The notes beneath the pieces were generated by a model. It was not told the DNA's origin. It did no database searches and was given only the letters and a program-made list of their open reading frames with translations. This document shows positions 45,992 through 54,999 of a stretch of DNA of 64,000 nt, piece after piece. Source of the DNA: Pseudisothecium myosuroides (lineage: Eukaryota; Streptophyta; Bryopsida; Hypnales; Lembophyllaceae); the NCBI GenBank assembly GCA_951799445.1, contig OX637292.1:809296-873295 (forward strand), given 5' to 3'. The translations under genes were made by a program, and so were the position numbers. Each line of letters starts with the position of its first letter. The first letter of the stretch is position 1.

Positions 45992-48715
45992 TCACCAATA
46001 ATCACCACAGGAACACACACCATTTTGGAAGTGGTGAAAGCGATTAGCATCCCTCACAACAATCTCTCGTTCAATCGCCTTTGAGATAAACTTGGTTGCT
46101 GTATGGCAATCTGAACACACTCGAAGGTTCTTGAAAACCCGAATTGGCTCTCCAGGGGGTGTCTGCATGAGTCCGTAAGCAATAGCCAACTTCTCACTAT
46201 GGGAGCAAAGAGCAAGTTCTTTCTCCTCCTCCTCAATGTTCCGCAACACTAGTCGGGTATCAGGAATGTACCCTTCGGCCTTAATTTTCTCACTCAATCT
46301 CCTCAGCTCAGCATAGATCTCCTTCGCTTCTGAGTGAGAAGTATCCCCTACGACGAAGTCATGGACCTTGTTATCAACTTCAATCCAGCTACGCCCTGCC
46401 TCCTTGCGTATACCTCTCTCCTGCATCATAGTGCGCACCCACAAAACCTCCTCCCACTTGCCAGCTGCAGCATAGATATTCGAGAGAAGCACGTATGCAG
46501 AAGCATTCTTCGGTTCCAACTTGAGACACTCATTAGCGGCAAGTTTGCCCAACTCCACATTGCCGTACGTTCTACAAGCACCGAGCAAGGCTCCCCAAGT
46601 TGCCCCATCTGGTTCCACTGGCATGTTGCCAATCAAGAGCTTTGCTTCCTCCAAGTGTCCTGCTCGGCCAAGAACATCCACCATGCAGGTACAAAGCACT
46701 ACAGTAGGTTCGATGCCATAATCTTGTGTCATAGCCAGAAAAAGTCTACGGCCCTCATCCACAAGGCCAGCATGACTACAGGCCGACAACACTGCAGCGA
46801 AGGAGATCACATTAGGCTTCACACCGTCTGCAATCATATTTTTGAACACTTTCAGGGCTTCGTGCCCACATCCATGCTCTGCAAGTCCACCAATCATCAC
46901 GGTCCACGTGATCACATCACGATCCTCCATCCGGTCAAAAACTAGCCGAGCATCAACCAAACTGCCACACTTTCCATACATGTGGACAAGCGCACTGCCC
47001 ACACGCAAATCCGACTCAAGTCCCGCTCTGACGACATGCCTGTGAACCTCCTTCACCCACTCCAAAGCCCCTGCGCTCGAACATGGATTCAGAATGCTCG
47101 CAAACGTGAATGCATCGGGTTTGAGGCCTTCCTGTTTCATTTGGAGAAGCAGTCCATATGCTTCACTCCCACACCCATGCTGTGCAAGTCCACCAATCAT
47201 CACGGTCCACGTGATCACATCACGATCCTCCATCCGGTCAAAAACTAGCCGAGCATCAACCAAACTGCCACACTTTCCATACATGTGGACAAGCGCATTG
47301 CCCACACGCAAATCCGACTCAAGTCCCGCTTGGAGGACATGTCTGTGAACCTCCTTCACCCACTCCAAAGCCCCTGCGCTCGAACATGGATTCAGAATGC
47401 TCGCAAACGTGAATGCATTGGGTTCGAGGCCTTCCTGTTTCATTTGGAGAAGCAGTCCATATGCTTCACTCCCACACCCATGTTGTGCAAGTCCACCAAT
47501 CATCACGGTCCACGTGATCACATCACGATCCTCCATCCGGTCAAAAACTAGCCGAGAATCAACCAAACTGCCACACTTTCCATACATGTGGACAAGCGCA
47601 TTGCCCACACGCAAATCCGACTCAAGTCCCGCTTTGAGGACATGCCTGTGAACCTCCTTCACCCACTCCAAAGCCCCTGCGCTTGAACTTGGATTCAGAA
47701 TGCTCGCAAACGTGAATGCATTGGGTTCGAGGCCTTCCTGTTTCATTTGGAGAAGCAGTCCATATGCTTCACTCCCACACCCATGTTGTGCAAGTCCACC
47801 AATCATCACGTTCCACGTGATCACATCACGATCGTCCATCCTATCAAACACTAGCCGGGCATCATTAACACTGCCAGTATTTGCATACATGTGGACAAGC
47901 GCACTGCCCACACGCAAATCCGACTCAAGTCCCGCTTTGAGGACATGCCTGTGAACCTCCTTCACCCACTCCAAAGCCCCTGCGCTTGAACTTGGATTCA
48001 GAATGCTCAAATAGGTAGTTACGTTTGGTACACAACCCTCTCTTTGCATTTGGAGAAGGAGTCCATATGCCTCCTGCCCAAATCCATGCTCTGCAAGTCC
48101 ACCGATCATTATGCTCCATGAGATCACGTCGTGTTCGTCCATTCGCCAAAAAACTACTCGGGCATCATTGATACTGCCACAATTTGCATACATGCGAACA
48201 AGCGCATTGCCCATACGCACATCTGATTCAAGCCCAGCATGTCTTACATACGCATGAACTTCTTTGCCCCACTGCAAAGCTGATGGATCGGCACATGCCT
48301 TCAGGATGCTCGAGAAAGTAAATGCATTTGGCTGGACCCCTTTTTGGCACATTTGATTGAAAAGTTCCATTGCTTTGTCAGCATGATTGTGCTTTGCATA
48401 ACCTCCGATCATGATGTTCCAACTGAACACGTTCTTGTTCACAAGTTTATCAAACACTCCACGTGCATCTTCCAATTCTCCACACCTGATATACACGCTC
48501 ACTAGGTTGTTTGCCACATATGTATTCTGCTCCATTCCACTCTGGTTGATGTAGTCGTGAACCTGCTTCGCGACATTAACGTTAAGGTTTTCCTCCTTCA
48601 AGCACCGTCTCAAAACTTCAACATACATAAACGAGTCGATGGCCATGCCTTGTTCTAGTCCATTCTTCAAATTACCAATTGCTTCAGTCGTGCTTCTTGC
48701 AGTTTTCAAGGACAT
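45992..48715 (-). CDS. DYW-class PLS PPR protein, organellar RNA editing factor
   Basis: 907 residues from ATG 48715 to TGA 45992. About 20 PPR motifs in P-L-S order, then P2-L2-S2, E1, E2 and a complete DYW deaminase domain: SWIEV (PG-box region), HSEKLA (zinc His and catalytic Glu), CSDCH, and the terminal CSCGDYW. Such proteins bind organellar transcripts one base per motif and deaminate a C downstream of the bound site. Three consecutive 101-residue triplets (303 bp each) are almost identical. The ATG lacks a clear transit peptide, but the frame is open upstream to TGA 48811-48809 and an acceptor (AATCAG/G) sits at 48804, so an upstream exon is likely. It resembles moss editing factors in the repeats and C-terminus (from memory). 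No internal stop. Confidence 0.93.
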   Translation of the reverse strand: MSLKTARSTTEAIGNLKNGLEQGMAIDSFMYVEVLRRCLKEENLNVNVAKQVHDYINQSGMEQNTYVANNLVSVYIRCGELEDARGVFDKLVNKNVFSWNIMIGGYAKHNHADKAMELFNQMCQKGVQPNAFTFSSILKACADPSALQWGKEVHAYVRHAGLESDVRMGNALVRMYANCGSINDARVVFWRMDEHDVISWSIMIGGLAEHGFGQEAYGLLLQMQREGCVPNVTTYLSILNPSSSAGALEWVKEVHRHVLKAGLESDLRVGSALVHMYANTGSVNDARLVFDRMDDRDVITWNVMIGGLAQHGCGSEAYGLLLQMKQEGLEPNAFTFASILNPSSSAGALEWVKEVHRHVLKAGLESDLRVGNALVHMYGKCGSLVDSRLVFDRMEDRDVITWTVMIGGLAQHGCGSEAYGLLLQMKQEGLEPNAFTFASILNPCSSAGALEWVKEVHRHVLQAGLESDLRVGNALVHMYGKCGSLVDARLVFDRMEDRDVITWTVMIGGLAQHGCGSEAYGLLLQMKQEGLKPDAFTFASILNPCSSAGALEWVKEVHRHVVRAGLESDLRVGSALVHMYGKCGSLVDARLVFDRMEDRDVITWTVMIGGLAEHGCGHEALKVFKNMIADGVKPNVISFAAVLSACSHAGLVDEGRRLFLAMTQDYGIEPTVVLCTCMVDVLGRAGHLEEAKLLIGNMPVEPDGATWGALLGACRTYGNVELGKLAANECLKLEPKNASAYVLLSNIYAAAGKWEEVLWVRTMMQERGIRKEAGRSWIEVDNKVHDFVVGDTSHSEAKEIYAELRRLSEKIKAEGYIPDTRLVLRNIEEEEKELALCSHSEKLAIAYGLMQTPPGEPIRVFKNLRVCSDCHTATKFISKAIEREIVVRDANRFHHFQNGVCSCGDYW
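46866..48080 (-). repeat. 303-bp tandem repeat encoding PLS triplets
   Basis: The stretch around CATCACGGTCCACGTGATCA recurs at 303-bp spacing, with copies near 46900, 47200, 47505 and 47807 and a weaker one near 48110. Each unit encodes one P, L and S motif (35+35+31 residues). Confidence 0.9.
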
Positions 48716-49127
48716 ACTACCGCCACCACCCGGTACAATATGCCTCGACTCTCTTGCAGTACTAGGCACAATGCGTCCTCTTCCATTGTAGCCCTTAGAT
48801 AGCCTGATTCATCAATACAGTCTTCATAAGAAAACCCTTAGAAAGAAGAACACTGATACACAAAGTGGAAAGATTGCAAGACCACTAATGCCCTGTACTC
48901 ACATATCTCAATATGAACAAAACTGCATCCATCCATTTGAACTCTTAGTATCTCTCACATACATAGCAATTCTTTGAAAATCATCCCACTTTAAGTGCAC
49001 CCAATAACCCAAAAGGAAGAACAGAGCATATTGCACACACAAAAACCCTTAAACTCACCCAAAATCACATGTTTCTAGATGCACCTACTCTAGTCACTAG
49101 ACAAGGTAGCCAACTCAATTCCTAAAG
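48716..49127 (-). other. Region between the OSB-like and PPR coding parts, possible intron
   Basis: If CAG/GTAACT (49131) and AATCAG/G (48804) are used, 328 nt are removed and the phases agree (2 to 2), joining the OSB-like frame to the PPR frame through 48803-48716. Otherwise the OSB-like ORF ends at TAA 49128-49130 and this is an intergenic spacer. Confidence 0.45.
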
Positions 49128-49680
49128 TTACCTGTCTCCTTGTGTTGTGTCTTGAGAATCTTTGGAGCGATAATCAACAGGAGGTTGCATTCTCCCTTCA
49201 GTTGTCAAGTTGAGCATTGCCTTTACCCATGGTGGAGTTGACCAGCCATATATCCAAAGTGCTTTCCTTGCCACCTTATGCCTAAAGTCGGGTGATCTAG
49301 GATTCCTCTGTAGGTACCACAACCCATGATCAGATCCTACAAAACTGTCTCATATTCATTTTGCATCTAACAATCGATATTCCAGGAATATTTGTTGATG
49401 ACACTGCAATGATCTGAGCAGTGTTCACTCCACTCAATGACAGCAAACAACGCAATTTCATACTTGCTGCTTTACGAAGTGCCCACAAGTGCCCATGGCC
49501 TTGTACAAGCAAGAAACGTCCCGTCACTTGTTGAGCCGAGTATTGTATCCGCTTTCTTTTATCTAGTCATACCTTGTCAGCTCTGTTGTCCCACCACTGC
49601 GTAGGATCCGCGAAGTACTCTTTCCAAAGTTCTTCAACCGACTGTAGTTCACCTGAATCCACCGCAACATGCTTTACCCA
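49128..49680 (-). CDS. OSB-like organellar ssDNA-binding protein, PDF-motif exons
   Basis: Two exons join in phase 0. One ends at 49573 (donor AAG/GTATGA) and encodes VEELWKEYFADPTQWWDNRADK-type sequence; the next, 49307-49132 (acceptor CTACAG), encodes RNPRSPDFRHK, ALWIYGW and PPWVKAML. Together they form the PDF motif typical of plant OSB proteins, which bind single-stranded DNA in mitochondria or plastids and affect recombination. The frame ends at TAA 49128-49130 unless the overlapping donor CAG/GTAACT is used. The 5' limit of the first exon is not resolved. Not a shadow: the reverse strand has no comparable signal. Confidence 0.7.
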
Positions 49681-49689
49681 TGTCAGTCA

Positions 49690-52104
49690 CATACTCACCA
49701 GGAGAGGCAAACCGTTTCTGTGACGATGGGCATATGATACATACCTGAAGCATTGGAATTCGAAGGTGATCTCTTCCAAACTGATGAAAATGGTGAACAC
49801 CGGATTGGTCCACTGCCTCGTATGTGAGAGGACAAGGGCAGGGATAAAGAAGGGTAGATAGGCCATGGAGACCTGAAGACTGAGATTGCACAGATATCCT
49901 GGGTACACAAACGTCAACACTCTGTTAAAAAGCAACTTCGTACCATTCAACGCGCTCTTCCCATCAATACCGGGGTTTAGGGTTCGGTCAACCATGTTCA
50001 TATCCGGTTACGTTTGGAAAAATGTGACAACCTCTTTATCAAACATTGCTGTAAAAGAGACCTCATATTTCGACACATTTGTTGTCAGCATGGCCACAGT
50101 AGTCCAACCCATGTCACAAGTCATCCAACCGCTTAATTCACTCACCTGTGCACCACCTAGTCCAAGCACCGACAAAAAGCTTCTCTGTTCTCTCCTGCAC
50201 TGCAATAGTTGTCTACAATCTAAATCCCACGACACCAATTGAGGTGGCAGTCCCATCACTATCTGCCTGCATTACAGAAACCAATTCACATTAACTGTTA
50301 CTAAGAAGAACATCACAAAGAACAACGCCGGAATAGACCTCAGAATTGAACCTGTGGACAGAAACACATCAAATTGAGAAGAAACTACATGTGCGAAAAA
50401 GCTGCTACTACCTCCAATCCTGAAAACCCGAACACATTAAATAAAGTCCACAAACAAAACCGCATACCTGACGCTTCCGGCGGCCAAATGAAGCAAGACA
50501 AGCTGCCCAAGGACGGCAAACCTCCACTGCAGCTTCACGAGGAGCAGCTCCGTCTACGGGATCAATCAATTGCTGAGGCAAGAATCCAACATACACCCAT
50601 TGATTAGCATACAACCCCAGTCAACTGACTTGACTATTGAAAATTACCATCGCTTCAAAGAGGGTCATCAAAAACTTAGGTTCAAACTAAATTACAGTTC
50701 TCCTTTGATATGAATGACAAGACCAATTTAAATTTAGATCGTTTGAATGACATACATAGAAATATGCATGAAAACCTATCAGAATTGGTCATAACACATC
50801 CATGAACCGCAACAGGGGTCAGAACCCAATCCCCAACCCAGCCAGATCGCTCAATCCAGTTCCCGGAATGTGTTTTCGACTTGTCTCGTTCCCTACCAGT
50901 CTGATGCTGTTCGCGCTGCCCAATCTCCTGCCCCATGGTGCACACGTGCACACCCCTATTCTGACATATGACGATACCTCGTATTGGGTGAATATGACAG
51001 GAATCAGCATATGTGGCACGGATTTGGCCATTTCCAGCACATCGGTCAAATGTGAAGCAAACGAAGGTGATAGCAAAGTCGCTTTCGACTCTGCAACTCA
51101 AACGTGAGTTCTCAGTCGGTTCGGTACATCTTACCGGCCCTAAATCCAGACTGCTGCCACTGAACTCTGTTGCAGCTCACACCACATCTATAGTACACAC
51201 TTTGAGCAGTTCTTTCTAGCTTTGCCGGGAATAAGTACTAATCCGGAAAGACATGAATCAGTGTTCTTCTCTTGCAGACCCAAGCTTCTTTCAAGGTTCG
51301 AAGACTGGGAATCACGCAGTCATCAGCATTGAATAACTTATAGCTATGCTGATTGCCACGGACCGCAATATATCACGAGTTCCCAATTCCAAGTTGAATA
51401 AATTTCCTCAAGCGAAAATCCTAAACCCTAGTTCGCGAAACGGCTCATTTCTTCTTGCTCAGGCTGTGAAACTCCCATATCTGCTCCTAAGCCAAAAAAA
51501 CCCGGGATGAATTAGAGGACCTGCTATTTGAATTGCACTGCACTAATTGCGCAGCAAGATATCATCAACCAGCAAATTCATTACTCGCGCTCCACAAGCT
51601 CCGAAGGAACAAGCGCTACTCTACTCTCCTGTAGTACGAGCAGGAAAGATCGATACAACGTTTCTCCTACAACAGCTGGCATCTCACCTCCGTCCTACAA
51701 TTTCCATCACACTCCCACGAGCTCAAATTAAAATGGCTCCAAACCAACTGCCAGAGCAGAGAAACAAGTCAGAATCCCACTACAAATCCTGCACAAGCGG
51801 CATTGCAGTACCACTTCCCACATTCAGTCATCCTAACACAACAGTACGAGAAATCTCCCTCCTTGAGCCCTCAATTCACCACAACAGCCATACGTGCACC
51901 CGCAACAGACTGCAGCATGCAGCACCCTTGCTCTGCAAAAGCTCGCGAGCTTGGGATCAAGGAGTCCCCAACCTCTCTCACCATGTCCATTCCTGCTCGA
52001 CGCTTGCTCTGGTCTCCCTCCTTTGCGGAAACGGTACTGTAGTTCATCTCCTCGCGGATGCCTGATACCCTTGACGATGCTCGTCTTATCCGGACCCCGG
52101 ACAT
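49690..52104 (-). CDS. Candidate upstream exons of the OSB-like gene, structure unresolved
   Basis: Several short minus-strand open segments look exonic. 52104-51871 starts with MSGVRIRRASSRVSG, an Arg/Ser-rich, acid-free start like a mitochondrial or plastid presequence. Near 50940-50890 a PWGRRLGSANSIRLVG stretch resembles the start of the OSB OB-fold. 50570-50467 ends at donor CAG/GTATGC, and about 49935-49743 ends at donor CAG/GTATGT. I could not join them into one continuous frame, so frameshifts or missing exons are possible. Expected from the family: transit peptide, OB-fold, then the PDF motif. Confidence 0.3.
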
Positions 52105-54999
52105 CAATCGAAACAGATTATCGTGCGGGTGTTGTTGCACTCGGCCCTCTTTAATATCACATCCTCTAATACGGTATAACAGGGTCCGTAGCCTTTGGGA
52201 GCATATATGAGGGAGAAGATATATCCGTTGTGGTCACCCTCCCAATTGAAATTTAGTGGGCTTTCTAATTGCACTTGTTTTTATTCTAATGTAGTCAAAA
52301 GTGTAAAGTGACGTAATAACTAACAACACAGTGGTACATTGAAAGTGAAAATGTCATCATATCAATGCCAAAATAGCACCAAAAGAAATATTGTAGTTAC
52401 ATTCCTACAATTTAGCACTAAGAAAATCCAAAATGAAGATTTTTTTAGTACTAAAATGCTTTAAATATATATTTAAATAAAAATTATGCAATTACAATGG
52501 TAATTTAATTTTGTTTTGGAACTATTACAATGACTTTTTAGTATGTATCTATCAATCAATTGTGATCATATTAAAAACAATTGAAATTATTGAATCAACA
52601 CTAAATTAGTGGTTGGGACTTTTTGATGCAGCGATGATAGTCTAATGTGGTTGGAAGGGTTTAGGTTTAGGGTTTAGCAAATTTTTGTTGATTTTTTCCA
52701 AATCAACTTGTCTAAAGTGACTAAAGCCTATTGATCCAGGATGCATATTCTACTAGTGACTTTAGCTCTTTAGAGCAATTTCCACTATAATAGTCAAAGA
52801 ATTCTATTATCCTTGAGAAGATTATTGCTCAATGGAAGTTGTGAGTTGATGCTATAGATCTATATTTTGTAAACATAATAGTCTTCAAACTCGCAACAAT
52901 TAAATCTAAGAATAAATGACAACAACCAATTTGATGGAGGTACAATTCAAGCATTGACTCTTCACAAAGATTAAGCTAAAACTATTGAAATGTCATTTTT
53001 CATTTTAGTGGTGAATTTTTCTTATAGAAATCCAAATCCACTTAACAAATGGATCTGACCCAAAAGTACCAAAGGTAAAAACAAATGCTACTAAACAAAT
53101 AGCCTAGATTAACACTTGACTATAGGGAAAAAAAATTAACTCCAAAAAATTGCCAATAGTCACTAATATGTCTACTAAATAGGTTTTGTATTTAAAGCAA
53201 ATCTCGAGGGGGGGGGCACTGTCGAAAAACGTAGGAACTACGTGCGATAAAATATAGGGTCTAAATATTCATTCTACGTAAAAATTGTAAACAAATTACA
53301 TGTATTATAAGGTGCTTTAAAAGCGTGAAACATGATTACATATAATATAGGGTTAGGTATAATACTATAGAATTATGTGAACAGTACATGTAAAATAGCA
53401 TGGTGAAAAAAATTAATAGTGAATAATTAGGGCATAGGATTTAGGCAACCGGGAGGGTGGATATTACACCCCTAATCAAGGCATTTTCTACCTAACATTA
53501 GAAAGTCAATATATTCCAAACCAGTAATAGACAGTAGTAGCTCAAGTAGAAACAAGCAAATGCTACAATGTGTGAGTCCCAATGACTAAGGTAGAAGGCT
53601 CAAGAACAGTTTGGGCATTTAGAACCACCTACCCCATAAATGTATACAGTTTATACATGTTGTTTTTTCATAGCCTTCACTGATGTACCAACAGTGTACA
53701 TTTCAGGGGTGGGCAGTTTTAGAGCCCTAGGGTAGTTCAACTTCAAAATTTCATAACTAATTCAAAAATGATGCAAAAAATATGAAACAACTTGGATTAG
53801 ATGCCAACTCCTCTTGTCTTTGAAGGAAAATTCACTGAAAAATATTTTGAGAAGTTTCACCTGCCTAAAATTCAGTTCCAGTGCTTAGATGGTTGGTTTA
53901 TGGACCTTCTACCTTAGCGGGCTTGATTTGTAATAGCCGGTCCAATCAGTTGACTTGGCATTTGGATGCATGAGGTGGCTAAATTATGGCCAAAATTCAC
54001 ATGAGTTGGCGGTCTGACACGGTAGAATGGGCCAATTAAGGGGTTAGGTGTGGTTCGATGAAGGCAGCGTTTGTAAAACTGGCTAAATTGCGCAGTAATT
54101 CAACAAAAAAAAATGGGTAGCTAAAATTTCCATAATAAAAAAAAATTCAAAACAGAGATTTGAGCCAAATTTTTGACGAAATCCACGTTCAGTTGGCAAA
54201 TGCCCAATTTCATCAATCTGCTCCGTAGCATTCGTTCGCTAGAGTTTGCGGTGGGGGTTTGCGCTGGCGCCTCCTCCACCGTCGAGATAGGAGCTTGGCG
54301 GCGACATCCCCGCCGTTGAAGTCGCAACGAGCTTGCTGGCCTCCTTCTCCCCCTCCTGGCTTCCTGGAGCTCAGTTGCTGGTCATTTTGCTGGTCATTAG
54401 CATTAATGTGATTTACTCGTTGCCGCCTGTTTGTAAGCGTCCTTGTCGCCGTGGTGGCATCCCTGCCTTTGTTTCGTGGAGTGCTTGAGATTTGTGCCTT
54501 CAATGCTGGCAAATTGATTCGCGTTTGAATGCGGCATCTTCTGGCAATTCAATTTCCGGAGTTCCACTTCGCCAATTCCAGTTTGCTTTGAAATTCTTGG
54601 AGGCGCGCAATCGCGCATTGTCTCTGTTGCATTCAGTGCAATTGGGAAATGGTGGCTGGGGATCCTGGGAATCGAGTGCAGGATTGCAGGACTTAGGGAG
54701 CTGTTGGAAATTGCAGGAATTGGCGATTGGCGATGGCGATTGTTGAAGGTGGCGCCGGGTGGCAAGAGGGGTCGCTCACCTTATGGTATCCGCTCAATTT
54801 AATGTCTCCTCCACTGTTTGCATGCATCATTGTCTGCCTTCTAGTCTTGCGTTCAAGTTTTGCGCCCTTGCTATCGCTCAACTTCCGTTTCGTTGTCTTC
54901 CGAGTTTGCTTCGGCTGTGGACTTGATCGATCTGCGCTTTTGGGGACTTTTGCGTCTTCTCTTGTACTCTTTTCTTCGTGTGTTGTCTATGTAGGTTCG
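52105..54999. other. AT-rich intergenic region
   Basis: No supported gene. Contains a G8 run (GAGGGGGGGGCACTG) at about 53207-53221 and, toward 54200-54990, GC-richer sequence that probably holds the promoter and leader of the hAT gene. No terminal inverted repeat of the hAT element could be identified. Confidence 0.45.

Noticed and set aside
46982..47954. Repeated 84-88 codon plus-strand ORFs
   Set aside because: Antisense shadows of the tandem PPR triplets.
51547..52065. 172-codon plus ORF
   Set aside because: Opposite a better minus-strand candidate with a presequence-like start; no domain seen.
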